Shown: positions 11,270 to 22,834 of the stretch, one piece after another
Numbering within the stretch: position 1 is the first letter of the stretch
Layout: each line of letters begins with the position of its first letter
Assembly (NCBI GenBank): GCA_000611775.1
Contig: KK106981.1
Coordinates: forward strand, 5,626,035 to 5,690,034
Source of the DNA: Umbilicaria muhlenbergii
Lineage: Eukaryota; Ascomycota; Lecanoromycetes; Umbilicariales; Umbilicariaceae
Direction: 5' to 3'
Length of the DNA stretch: 64,000 nucleotides
The notes under the pieces: model-generated
Told to the model about the DNA's origin: nothing
What the model saw: the letters and a program-made list of their open reading frames with translations, nothing else
Database searches by the model: none
Position numbers and translations under genes: made by a program

Positions 11270-12058
11270 CTTGTGTTAGCCGCAAGGAATAAGACGACCT
11301 TGGATGAGATCTTACCGGACAGGTCATCCTCTTCCCTTCACCAGGTAAGCTACCGCCGACCGGTAAGACTTTCTCGGCCCGTGACTGTTCTCGGCATGAA
11401 GTCAATCATGCTTCCAACCCTAGACCAGAGGGTACTGAAGTGTTTTCGTAATGCCACAGAACATTTCACCGCTTTTGGAGCTACGGTTGAAGAAGTATCG
11501 ATACAGATACATACACAAGGAGGAACGATCTGGACTAGTGTCAGCAAAGTCGGAGGATATTTTACAATGACTTGCGGTTCTCCCGGAAAAAGGGGTTACC
11601 AGATGTCAGAGCTCAACCAACTGGTCCATCCCATGAAACAGAGAACTGGGATAACGCTATGTTTCGTGCAAGAATGTCTATATCAATGGCGCATACGCAG
11701 TGAAGGAGTTCCCTGGCTTGTTAGCAAAGTCCAGCAATCTAGCCCGCTTCAAAGACGATTACGACGCTGCACTGGCGAAGTACGATCTTCTGATAACCCC
11801 AACATCCAGACGCAACGCCAATAGTGCAGATTATGCAACAGGTGGGCCTTAGGTCGAACACTGCACCCCTTCAACCAGAGCGGTCATCCTGTGCTGGCTA
11901 TGCCAGTTGGTATGTTGGAGATTATTGAAGGGCCACTAAAGGGAAGTGGGACCAAGTTGCCTATCAGTATGCAAATAATTGGCAAATGGTGGGATGAAAA
12001 GCAGGTATACAGAGCTGCATATGCATGGGAGGCGACGACAGACTGGAAGAAAATGTGA
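11270..12058 (+). pseudogene. truncated, frameshifted amidase (amidase-signature family)
   Basis: The C-terminal half of an amidase is visible: PTLDQRVLKCFRNATEHFTA, FGATVEEVSI, HTQGGTIWTSVSKVGGYFT, then after a frame change VKEFPGLLAKSSNLA, DDYDAALAKYDLLITPT, and after further changes QSGHPVLAMPVGM, KGSGTKLPISMQIIGKWWDE and AYAWEATTDWKKM, ending at TGA 12056. At least three frame changes are needed, one by an extra C near 11870. The N-terminal half with the Ser-cisSer-Lys catalytic triad is missing; only about 120 bp separates this remnant from the divergent deacetylase remnant, so there is no room for it. The gene cannot make an active amidase. Confidence 0.8.
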
Positions 12059-12674
12059 TTATATACTATATAAAAAACTGTAAACCTTACAACAAATCAG
12101 CTGATGCCATGTGACCAACGCTTTTGATAAGCTCCCAACCACCCATAAATCCGAAAGTGAAGCTAGAAGAGCACTCTTAGTATTCCGTAGGCCGGACCCG
12201 TCTCCCGTTTTAATTAAATTTATTATTTTTAAGACTTCTTCCACAAGTCATCGATGCTCAAGTCGCAACACCTCAGCTGCTGGACGAACGGAATGGTGAC
12301 GGATGCTTATAGAGTATTATGTGAACACTGGAACAAACTGAGAAACAAACAGTTCCGATGAGAAAACAGATTTCCAAACATAGCTTGCTTCTCTCTTGCA
12401 AATAACCGAACTGATATACCTGATACGAGTGCGGCAGAGGCATTTATTGATCTAATAATATTGTTTATTTTCTTTCGGGTCCTTTTCGGCAAAGTCCGGC
12501 TTCAAAGATTTGGCCGCTAGCCGGTCGTTAGCGCGCTCCCACAAGTTCTTTTTTGCTCACGATCGTCCTACCTCTTCCAACTCACAGTTCCCATCAACCA
12601 TCTTCAACAACCCACTCCCCTCAATTCTTTGTCTTTTCGTGTTACATACAGGTGTGTCCTGAACAGCCGCCACG
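12059..12674. other. upstream region of the ADP/ATP carrier gene
   Basis: AT-rich around 12200-12240 and again around 12440-12480, then pyrimidine-rich (CTCTTCCAACTCAC and similar) in the last 100 bp before the carrier ATG, as is common for strongly expressed fungal genes. No gene is seen. Confidence 0.4.
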
Positions 12675-14306
12675 ATGGTTGAAGGAGAAGTAGTGCAAGC
12701 GAAGAAGTCCTTCATGGGCATGCCGGTAAGTTTCCATCCTTCGGCCAACGACTCCTTGTGATAGCCCACGCATAATCATCAATCATGCCTCTGCGAATCG
12801 AGCCTTGCATGCAGAAGAACAATCTCGCACAACGGAGATCCATTGGCCTTCCGTTGTGCGGGCTTTTACGTGGGAACTCTTGACTCCTCATACAAATCAT
12901 TGCGACAGGCTAAAGCTTCGGTTGGCTAACGTCACTTTAAAAAACAGGGCTTCGTCGTCGATTTCTTGAGTACGTCCCATCACTCTAGTCTCCAATGCCA
13001 GCGCGTCGATCAGAAAGATCAGGAAGCTAGATAGATTGGAATATCCGTCGGGTTTAGAAAATCTATTTTGGCCTTACTAATTGCTTATCTACAGTGGGTG
13101 GTGTTTCGGCCGCCGTCTCGAAAACCGCCGCTGCCCCTATCGAACGTGTCAAGCTCTTGATCCAAAATCAGGTAAGCATAAATTCTCAACTGCATGGCAC
13201 GGTAGCCTTGAAAATCCAGCTGCAGCTCGGCTTAGGAAATTACACGCATGTTTCCTCCCGTATGCACGTGTGGTGCGGCATTAAATTATTTGAAGGAGGT
13301 GGCGGACTAGGATAGAGCAATAGCGCATGGAATAACAGATCTGGAGAGCACAAAAGCTAACCGTGTAACCTTAACACAGGATGAGATGCTTAAGACTGGT
13401 CGTCTCGACCGCAAGTACGATGGTATTGGAGAGTGTTTCAGCCGTACCATCAAGCAGGAGGGTGTGGTCTCTCTATGGAGAGGTAACACTGCCAACGTCA
13501 TCCGATATTTCCCAACCCAGGCTCTCAACTTCGCTTTCCGTGACACGTACAAGTCGATGTTCGCCTATAAGAAAGAGAGGGATGGGTACGCCAAGTGGAT
13601 GATGGGTAACTTGGCTTCTGGTGGTGTATGTACAACTGCTTGATGTTCGCGATTGATCCCAACTAAATAATAACAGGCTGCCGGTGCTACTTCCCTCCTT
13701 TTCGTGTACTCCTTGGACTACGCCCGTACCCGTCTTGCCAACGACGCCAAGAACGCGAAGAAGGGTGGCGAACGTCAATTCAACGGTCTGATCGATGTGT
13801 ACAAGAAGACTCTCGCCTCTGATGGTGTCGCTGGTCTCTACCGCGGTTTCGGTCCCTCAGTTCTTGGCATAATAGTGTACCGTGGTCTATACTTCGGCAT
13901 GTACGACTCGATCAAGCCTGTCCTCCTTGTTGGTCCTCTCGAGGGTAACTTCTTGGCATCTTTCTTACTCGGATGGACTGTTACCACCGGTGCTGGTATC
14001 GCTTCCTACCCTCTCGACACCGTCCGTAGGCGTATGATGATGACTTCTGGTGAAGTAAGTTACCTATTGTCTGTTTTTCTCCGCTCAGAAAATAGTTTGG
14101 CTAACCACCATCTTCAATAGGCTGTTAAGTATAAGTCCTCCATGGATGCCGCTCGCCAGATCGTCGCCCAGGAAGGTGTCAAGTCTTTGTTCAAGGGTGC
14201 TGGTGCCAACATTCTCCGTGGTGTTGCCGGTGCCGGTGTGCTGTCCATCTACGATCAGGCGCAGCTGCTCATGTTCGGCAAGGCGTTCAAGGGTGGATCC
14301 GGTTAA
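12675..14306 (+). CDS. mitochondrial ADP/ATP carrier (adenine nucleotide translocase)
   Basis: Six exons: 12675-12725, 12948-12969, 13095-13171, 13380-13625, 13677-14054 and 14121-14306; 319 aa. The protein exchanges cytosolic ADP for matrix ATP across the inner mitochondrial membrane. Three carrier repeats are seen, with signatures [26 protein letters not shown] and [22 protein letters not shown] is the diagnostic motif of ADP/ATP carriers. Repeat ends [35 protein letters not shown] and [16 protein letters not shown] are also typical. The first three introns are long for this window (222, 125 and 208 nt), often seen in highly expressed genes. The coding sequence favours C-ending codons such as GGT/GTC/CTC, consistent with high expression. 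Confidence 0.96.
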
Positions 14307-15109
14307 ACTCCCAAATATCAATCCTAGTTGGGTGGCTAGTGGAAACTGGATACCGTGGGTGCGTGCGCTGGATGTGGTGGTGTTGTGACCGTGCTGCGGA
14401 AGGGCTGCATGGGTGGGAATCCGCTGTGGTGATGCATAAGGAGCTGCAGCAGGGGCTGTGGGGTGCTGCTGTACTTTACAGAACCTGGCAATTTTCCTAC
14501 ATGTAATTTCTTGTGCTCGCAATGTCACTCCGCTTGTGTCTCTTCCTCATTACACATGAAGATAGATCCTGGGGGTTGACGTGTTACTGGTCTAATCTGT
14601 TCGTTCTCGAAAAGAATGAATACGATCTTCTCCTGGTTCGGTGAGCTTGAGCAATGGCTGACCGAACGTGCACTCAGTGTCCAAAGTCTAAAAACCTCCG
14701 AGATAACAACCCCCCCAATGTAGAAAGTCACGACAGATTGATGAGGACCGTGTGCACTCTTAAGTTGCCAATATCTGCTGAGTTTGTGCCTGACCACCTT
14801 GTTAGGGCGTTCTTTCAGATCAATGCACAATGCGGGATGACGTAGAGCTCCGTCGCTCCTTGCTTCGCTGGGATAGGTCCCAAAGCTTCAACGCTTTAGA
14901 GACGCGTTCTTTCCAACTGGGCGTTCAATAACAGTCCTTTCAGATCACATTACACCCTAAAAAGCCGTTCGTCTCATTCAATACTCTCTTGTTTCCTTAA
15001 AGGCTAATTAGGCCTATGTTTGGCGGACCTCTTCGTAAGCATTGAAAAGCGTCCGAGCCAGCGAACATTTTAAACCTCAAGCTGCGAGATCCTCACTGCT
15101 TTATGCACA
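14307..15109. other. intergenic, 3' region of carrier and 5' region of next gene
   Basis: Only short frames without family likeness occur on either strand. I see no RNA gene or repeat. Confidence 0.4.
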
Positions 15110-16060
15110 ATGTCAGGGATACCTATACACACTGAAAGCCCAATTTCCCCTGCAAAGGCGAGTGGTGTCACCCCACAAACAATCAGCTCATCGGGCCGTA
15201 GCACATTTACCCCTGCTACCAGCACTGCAACATCTTCAGATGGGTACCCCTCGGCAAGACCAGGAACTTCGGCGCCAGCACCGACTCGAGTCCAATCGTA
15301 CGAACCAGCATCGGCACCTTCACCAGCACCTACACCAGCACCGACCCCTACGAGAGCAATAGAGTCTTCTGGCCTTCCTCCACTTCCACAACCCGGAGCT
15401 GTTCCTAAGCCCTTCCCCATCACTGCGCCGGCAAAACCGGATATTCCACCTCCACCAAGAGTGGGAGAGAAGCCAATGTCCCCCGAGTATTACGCGCCAC
15501 GTCGTCCCTCGCCCGTTGGGGCAGCTCAACCCCCGACATATCCACACCAAATGTCAATACCTTCGCCCGATCCTGCCTACAGCGGTCAGCCACCCGCCTC
15601 TATCACATCTCCCTTCATCGATCCATTCGCAAATCCTCCAGCTTCATCTCGTCCAGTCACTCTTCCCCAACAGCAGCCAGCTCCTACTCCCATCATGACC
15701 GCCAGCCGCGGTGCGGATACTCGACAAAGTCTCGAGCACCCTCCTGGTTATATGCAACACGTATATGCTGAGGTGGACAGTAGACGAAGTCTCGAGCACC
15801 CGCCTGGCTACGTGCAGAACCCTTACGCTGCAGAGATGACGCCCGAACTCCGCTTCGCGACACACTTCGCTAGTCAACAGAAGGAGGGTTTGCCCGCCGC
15901 CCTGGGGTATGTTCCGAACAAGAGCAGGAACAATAGCAGAGCGGGAGTCGAGAACGATGAGGGTGGTTTGTGGGAAACGGCGCGGAAGTATGTGAGGCGT
16001 GCTTCGGAGATGGTGGGAGAGATGGAGGAGGAGTTTTGGAAAAAGGTTTCAAAGGAATAG
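15110..16060 (+). CDS. Pro/Ser-rich protein with a duplicated SLEHPPGY motif, unknown function
   Basis: A single exon of 316 aa. The first 200 residues are disordered and rich in Pro, Ser, Thr and Ala, with (A/T)PAP repeats. Two copies of an SLEHPPGY(M/V)Q motif follow at about residues 209-240, each preceded by an Arg and followed by a YA. The C-terminal 40 residues form a likely amphipathic helix (LWETARKYVRRASEMVGEME) that ends in acidic and basic residues. No enzyme or binding domain is recognised. The helix next to disordered Pro-rich sequence suggests a scaffold or membrane-peripheral protein, but this is inference. ATG 15110 is the first in frame. Confidence 0.65.
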   Translation: MSGIPIHTESPISPAKASGVTPQTISSSGRSTFTPATSTATSSDGYPSARPGTSAPAPTRVQSYEPASAPSPAPTPAPTPTRAIESSGLPPLPQPGAVPKPFPITAPAKPDIPPPPRVGEKPMSPEYYAPRRPSPVGAAQPPTYPHQMSIPSPDPAYSGQPPASITSPFIDPFANPPASSRPVTLPQQQPAPTPIMTASRGADTRQSLEHPPGYMQHVYAEVDSRRSLEHPPGYVQNPYAAEMTPELRFATHFASQQKEGLPAALGYVPNKSRNNSRAGVENDEGGLWETARKYVRRASEMVGEMEEEFWKKVSKE

Positions 16061-18209
16061 GGCAAGGGTCCTAGGCCGAGGAAATGAAAAGGAACGTCGG
16101 CAGAGACTGTTGGCGGGTATGGGAGTCTTCAGCGCCGAATTGCTGCCGGGAGTATTGCGGGCCCCCAAGCAGCGGCATTACCGTGGAGCGTCTGTATTAT
16201 ATGTATCACTATTGTCTATAAGCTGGGCTATGCTGTCCTATCCACAGCGTAACTGATATCGTGAAGACAGAAGGTGCGCCAGTGTTTCTTCACCGGTTCT
16301 TATCATGATCCAACTCGATTGCAATGTGGAAAGCACGTGGCGGGAGCCCGATAACGAGCAGATGGTGAACCATAGAATTGGCGTCGATGAACTGGCCAGG
16401 GTCTACATACTGAGATCGATGCAGGTGCAGGGAAGCCCAAGAAGGGGCGCATCTGCGAGTCTGATTGTAGCCACGACAATCAAGCATATCAACGCCACCC
16501 GGCTACAGTTCTTCGGTACAATAATGGCCTCGCAGGAGCAACGATGCTGAAGGCTCAAGATACCTGGGACCTAAGGCGATAACTCGCAAGGCGCGTGAAA
16601 CAACTGTGAAATGGCCTCATGGCGTGTTCCGCCCTGCAATGGGACCTCTCAGAACGGTGTACGGATCAAGGTGTCCGTACGGAATAATTATATGCGTATT
16701 TATAATCTCCCAGAAAACCCTAATGGTTTTGTTACTTGCATACTGGTAGAATCCCATCTCCAGTTCTCCACCTCGTTAGTAGAGTTGGCAAGGGAGTGCT
16801 ATCTTGGGGTTCCTTGGCACCTGAAGCCGATGACATGCAATCCAAAGTGATCCGTTGAGCCGACGACCCTGGTGAATTGTGCCAGCAATGCGGTAAACGC
16901 TAAGGCCAGCGATTTGCGGAAGGAGCTCCGCATTCAGCACCAGAACGGTGGGGACGATGGTATGTTTAAGAGAGAATTACTCTGTAGTCTGTACGAGGTC
17001 CAGCAGAACAAGGGAAATGACGTACTCATAAAGGATTAGAGGTTACGAAGACTGGACAGTCGCGGCGGCGAATACACACGGAGGTGCGTTGTCGCCTCTC
17101 ACGGCTTCCCATTCTACGTAAAAGTGATGATCGACGAACTACGCACACGCCTCGAAAGGTGACTAACTCACAAGGGGTAACAGAAGACAGCGTATTTCGT
17201 GGGAGGTCCCAGGAATGCCATGCGTGCCATGCGGTGCCATGCGTGCTGGAAGAACGCCAGGCTTTGGGTTCGCCAATCAGGTGACAGTGCATGTAAATTG
17301 CAGGCTTCAAGGCCCTTCAGGCCCTGGACAGGCGGTGGAAAGCTCGGCAGGTTCTTGGTACTTGTGCTGCTATTGCATGCTGATTGATCAATTGCTAAGG
17401 CGTCCGTGCCATCTGATATTCACTACCTACCCACGCTACCTTCCTTGCCTTCCCTTCCCTTCCCTTCCCTTCCCTTCCCTGAGGCACTCGTGCCCTCCAG
17501 ACGAAGCCGCATAGGCGCTACCTTAGGTGGTCCTGTGCCCATTGTGGGGGCAGCCATGAGCCCGGCCACCCATGCAGCGCCCATGCAGCGCCCGTTTCCG
17601 CACCAGTCTGGCCCAGTTCAGGGCAGAGCTCAATGGGAACCGGCAAAGCCCGTCCACCACTTCCACCATCAGCGTCCATCAATGCTTGACATCGTGCAAG
17701 CTTGCGCCCAGTCCGGGGGCCACTGGGGCGCCCTTGGAGCTCGCTAATACTTTTCGCCCATGCGTCTGCACTCTGCACTCGCCTTTTCTGAAAAGCCCAA
17801 AAGCGCTTTTCGTGACATATGCAGTGTATCCGCAGACCTGTCTATCCTAGATGTTTATCCAGCATACCGACACCCATCCTCTGCTTCTTCAACCACCGCT
17901 CGGAAAGTTGAAACCGCATCCCGAGCGGACGCTTCTGATCCCTATTCCCCGGCTACCATTATCCTGCATCCAGCCGCAAGCGCAACATCGTCGTCTGGCC
18001 TTGAGGTCCGTATGGGCGTACTCGATCAGGGCCAATGCTTGAACGTCACGGGCCTGACAGGAATCAAGCATAACAGCTTTTTCGCCACCTCGATGTGCGC
18101 TTCGATCGTGGACTCAAAGGCATCGTAACATCTGATCATCTATCGGACGAAGCCAAACATCATAACATGAAACGACCAAAGCGGAAGACATACCTAGAAC
18201 ATAGAGACT
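16061..18209. other. long intergenic region / probable 5' leader of the transcription factor
   Basis: No convincing gene. A pyrimidine microsatellite of CTTCC-type repeats lies at about 17440-17481. A plus-strand frame at 17760-18128 is open for 122 codons but looks like random Ser/Thr-rich translation and is probably leader sequence of the downstream regulator. Confidence 0.4.
17440..17481. repeat. (TTCCC)n pyrimidine microsatellite
   Basis: About six consecutive TTCCC pentamers, polypurine/polypyrimidine on opposite strands, within the long region upstream of the Zn2Cys6 gene. Confidence 0.8.
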
Positions 18210-21200
18210 ATGGGATCAACCGCCCCTCAGCCACCACCGGCGTACTCTGATGGCTATGTAACTGCTGATATCATGTTACACAACCAATCCAAGTCTCCAA
18301 ATGTGGGTATCACTGATAAATATATGATGTCCGGCTCTCATCATCCCCATCTCGATCATTCACTGCAAAGCGCGCCGCCGCAGCGTCAGGCCAACCACGT
18401 CTCAGCAGTTCCAATATCACCGTATCCAGACTTCGGTGTTCCATATCAGAGCCACGCAAGGGAACATGGACAAGTATTCGAAAGCTCTATTGACGGAAGG
18501 ATGGACTCTCCGCAAGACGTTAAGAGTGCGTTCGATCTTCGAGTCCAGGGTTCCTTCTCAGGTATGTCTGGCGGGCGAGGCTCTAGTGCATCTGGAAAGG
18601 GGCGACCATCAAGCTTGGGCAGCGCAGGATACAGTGGTTATCACAGAAGAAATGGCAGTATCGATGACACTGAAGCCACAAGTCCAACTAGCTCACGAGG
18701 TTACGGCGCTCGACAGTCTGATGAAACTATACCACTTGTACACAACATGGGTATGGACGACGGCATTGGCGGAGAACCTATGAACAAGGACGACAAGGAG
18801 AAACCGCCACCATGGAGCGAACTCAAAACAAAAGCTGGCAAGGAGCGCAAACGACTACCGCTGGCTTGCATCGCTTGTAGACGTAAGAAGATTCGTTGCT
18901 CTGGCGAGAAGCCTGCTTGCCAGCATTGTCTGCGCTCACGGATACCTTGCGTGTACAAAGTAACCACCAGGAAAGCTGCGCCGCGCACGGACTATATGGC
19001 TATGCTTGACAAACGACTGAAGAGAATGGAGGAGCGAGTCATCAAGATAATTCCCAAGGAAGAAATGAGCGGCATGGCAGCGATAGGAAGAGCGAATGTC
19101 AAACCCTCACCACCAAGTCAACCTGTCAAGACTAATAGTGCGAAGAAACGAGTGGCTGAAGAAGCCTTCGGGCCTGAATTCGATGATTGGGCGCAGTCTG
19201 GAGTGAACAGCGCTGGTACCATCATAACCCGGCCGCCAAAAGGGCTTGAGACGGACGAGAACAGGTTGTTCAGCGAAGGCGCCGAGAGCTTGCCATCGAA
19301 GGAAATACAGGAGCATCTATCGGAGACCTTCTTTGACTACGTATATGGACAAACGTACCATGTCTTACATAAACCAAGCTTCATGCGCAGGTTACGGTCA
19401 GTCTTGATTGAGACATCATAGGAAATCGTCATCATTCTAACAGCTCTGTAGTGCGGGCAGCGTGCCACCTGTACTACTCCTAGCTGTCTGCGCCGTTGCG
19501 GCACGCTTCTCGACGCATCCGCAGGTTAGCACCGAACCTGCATTCCTTCGCGGCGAGTCCTGGGCAGCTCCAGCACGAGAAATAGCTCTAAGGCGATACG
19601 ATGAGCCGAACATCACAATCCTTACTGTTCTTCTTATTCTTGGTCTACACGAATTTGGTACTTGTCAAGGCGGGCGAAGTTGGATGCTTGGCGGTATGGC
19701 CGTGCGGATGGCTTATGCCTTGCAACTTCACCGCGAACTTGACCATGATCCACTGTGTCGGAAGTCTGGCAAGGATGCTGAACTCAGCTTCACAGATCGA
19801 GAGATTCGTCGAAGGACGATGTGGGCTTGCTTTCTTATGGATCGTTTCAATTCGTCCGGCACAGAAAGACCGACATTCGCGAATGAGGAGACCATCAAAG
19901 TCCAGCTACCGGCTAAAGAATCTCACTTCCAGATGGATATACCAGGTTCTACGGAGAACCTAGACGGTGACGTGCCTAATGCTATATCACCCGATGAAAG
20001 AGAAGCATCAAATCCGCAAGAGAACATGGGCGTGGCAGCGTTCATGATCCGCATTATCGCCATTTGGGGTCGTGTGATCAAGTACCTCAACCTGGGCGGG
20101 AAAGAAAGAGATCCTTGCCCGATGTGGGATACAAGATCCCACTTTGCAGAGTTAAAGAGACAAATAGACTCGTTCAAGGAGTCCTTGCCGTCGTCACTCC
20201 AGTACACATCGGAGAACTTGAAGAGCCATGCCGCGGAGAAGATTGCGAATCAGTTTCTATTCCTACATATCTCTTACAATCAGGTGCTACTATTTATGCA
20301 CCGGTTTGCAGTACCTTGTACCCCTAGTGGAAGATTACCCAAGGAAATGCCGAAACAATTTGTGAGCGAGGCAGGGCCAATAGCTATTGAGGCGGCCAAC
20401 CAGATCTCACATCTTCTGAATGAGTCTTCTGATCACTCCGTTGTCGCACCATTTGCCGGCTACTGCGCGTTCATGTCCAGCACTATCCACGTTTGGGGGA
20501 TATTTTCTAAGAGTCCGAAACTGGAAGCATCCTCAAAAAGAAATCTCGCTCATAATGTGAAATACCTGAGTAAGATGAAGAAGTATTGGGGAATGTTCCA
20601 CTTTATGGCCGAGAATTTGAAAGATATATACCGCCAACACGCCGATGCAGCATTGAGAGGCCCTGTCACACCTGGGGCCGGCACGCAAGACGCAGGGATC
20701 TTCCAATACGGGGATTGGTTTAATAAATATCCCCATGGCGTGTCAGGAACCGACTACGAGGACCCAGCAACAGAGATCAAAAAAGAATCCTGCAACGACG
20801 CGGCTTTGAGCCAAAAGTCGGACCTCCAAAGCGTCGAAGAATTCTTCACCAGTCTCTCACGCCCCGCTCGAATCGAGACCCCACGCAAAGTTACCAAAAA
20901 GCACGGCAAAAATAGTGTGCCCCAAGACAAGCAACCCCAACTTATAAAACCCGAGACCACTCCCGATCCCAACCAAATCCAACATCAACACCCCAACCAC
21001 CCACCACTCCTAAACCTCCACATATCCCCCCACCACCAACCTTATCCCCTCGCCTCTTCCCCTTTCCCTCAACAACCCCCCTCCGCCCCCATCTACTCCA
21101 CCACCCACACCCTCTTCCCCCAACCCTACACCCTCCCCCAATCCACCACCCAACTCCTTCGCCCCCACCCAGACCGCCACCTTCTCTTCGGCGCCTACTC

Positions 21201-21540
21201 AGATCTCGACCCCACCACCTCCAACAGCCACAACTACAACCGTGCCCACCACGACAATCACCACCCAACCCACATCACAGCAAACATGGCCTGGGAAGGC
21301 CCGCTCGATTTCGCTACCGCGGGTATCTTCGGCCCGACGGCAGGCGCGGGGTATGCGGGGGGGGATTTGCAGACGAGTGCGTGGTTTATGCCGTTTAACC
21401 TCCATCCGCCGGATGTTGGCGAGGATGGGGGGGAGGGGTTGGGGGCGGGGTTTGGGTGGAGGATGGATGGTGGTGCGGGAGGAGGGGGGGAGGGACAGGC
21501 GGAAGGGGAGGGGCAGGGACAGGGGCATGGGCAGAGGTGA
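18210..21540 (+). CDS. Zn(II)2Cys6 transcription factor with fungal-specific regulatory domain
   Basis: Exons 18210-19396 and 19452-21540 across a 55-nt intron; 1091 aa. A canonical binuclear zinc cluster lies at residues 220-247 (CIACRRKKIRC, then CQHC and a final Cys) with spacing C-x2-C-x6-C-x6-C-x2-C-x6-C. A basic linker and a short helix that could dimerise follow (YMAMLDKRLKRMEERVIKI). The middle region (LLLAVCAVAARFSTHP, WMLGGMAVRMAYALQLHREL, RRRTMWACFLMDRF) is the fungal-specific transcription factor domain, Pfam Fungal_trans. The N-terminal 200 residues and C-terminal 300 are disordered; the C-terminus is Pro/His/Gln-rich and then Gly-rich. It is a sequence-specific nuclear regulator. 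Its targets are unknown, and no obvious target cluster sits beside it. Confidence 0.92.
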
Positions 21541-21640
21541 GGGCATGGAAGGGGGCATGGGAGGGGAACGGATGGGATGGGGTGAGTGGAGCGGGGTTGG
21601 GGCTGGGGTGGAAGGGGTTCTTTGTGGATTCTTTTTATGG
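21341..21640 (+). other. G-rich tract with quadruplex potential
   Basis: The last 200 bp of the regulator gene and 100 bp beyond contain many G-runs of 4 to 7 on the coding strand, directly after a C-rich coding stretch at 20970-21240. The switch in strand composition is abrupt. The G-rich part encodes a Gly-rich tail. Confidence 0.6.
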
Positions 21641-22786
21641 ATTCTTTTTATGGGGTCTTCTTAGCGGCATGCGGTTTTTGGCATTTGGCGAGGCGTTGTT
21701 CATCGAGGCTTCTAGGTTTTTGCGGGTGGTTGGCTTGAGGTGGTTGGTTTTCGGTTGGGGAGGAGGTTGCTTTGGAGGGGGGAGGTATTTAATGCGATTG
21801 GCAACTTTTGGGGGGTAGAGGGAGGATTGCTTGATGGGGAATACACATGGATTGACGATTCTTCTTCTTGTTTTTTGTTTTATCTATCATTATTCATTGG
21901 TATCAGTATTTACGCTGAGAAGCGGAAATAACCATCGGGTCTCCCTTGCTTAGTCTTCCGCGCTTCTTGGAGGTAGATGTTTTTGTGCTTTCCGCTGAGG
22001 CGTTTGTGATCCTCTTCCTTGAGGCTCCTGATGTAATCTTTCCCCTTTGGTTCAACATACATTACGCTATTTGGTGCTAAGAGGGCCCTCGGTAGCCTTT
22101 CGTGCTTAGACATGAAACTGTAGGCGACTTGGAAGAGGGACGGGGGGGAAGTCGGGGAGGCCTTCGAAGCTATATGAAGATGGTTCATAAAGGGAATGAT
22201 AGAGAATGACTGCTTTTAGAAATCGGGAACAGGAGGGGCTTCAGGGGGGTGAGACCAGAGTTGGGAGATAGTTCCAGTAGCCTTCACAATGGATGTATTG
22301 ATAAGTCATTCTGAAGGAACATAGCTTGATTCTCCTGTATTTAGTACCTAGAGAGCCCTCAGTAGCCTATTCATGTCTTGGTAATGGAAAAGGAGGCGGA
22401 GCGAGAGAGATTGCGAAAAGAAGTCAAGGAGGCTTCTAGAGCTACAAGAAAGCGGTTAATGAGATGGTCATAGGAAAGACGGCCACTGAGTTTAAGGCAC
22501 GGAGGGTCCTCATGCAATGGGAAAGGCTTGAATGGCATACCTTGAAGTCCCCCAAAGGTAAGGGGTAGTGAGCAGCATCGGGGATAGGAGGGTCACCTGG
22601 GGTAGCACCAGGCGACGAGGTGCTACCGGGAGATCAGTGTCAGAGCGTCCTCAGACCATGAAATATAGTCAGTAGCTGTTCTCATTTAGTGATAACATCA
22701 CCTGTAATTTGTAAGAATCAGCTAGCCCTATGGGTTCTCTCAAAATGGCGTTCTGAATTGATCATGAGGTTACCTTACCGTCCTTA
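21541..22786. other. gene-poor stretch downstream of the regulator
   Basis: No supported gene. It contains a 13-bp tandem pair (GGATTCTTTTTAT, about 21626-21651) and the diverged duplication described at 21910-22470. Confidence 0.4.
21910..22470 (-). repeat. diverged direct duplication, probable transposon relic
   Basis: Two related stretches of roughly 120 bp lie at about 22071-22190 and 22340-22470. Read on the minus strand, the first is open for 92 codons (21910-22188; MNHLHIASKASPTSPPSLF) while the second is full of stops. Many differences are C to T transitions on that strand (for example CCCCC tracts replaced by TT-containing tracts). This looks like a decayed repeat, but I do not recognise the family. 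Confidence 0.5.
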
Positions 22787-22834
22787 TATGAGCCGGAATT
22801 ACTGTAAATTTCTCATAGCAATACTGTAAAAATT

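Noticed and set aside
17760-18128. 122-codon frame before the Zn2Cys6 gene
   Set aside because: Low-information Ser/Thr/Ala translation just upstream of the regulator; more likely leader sequence.
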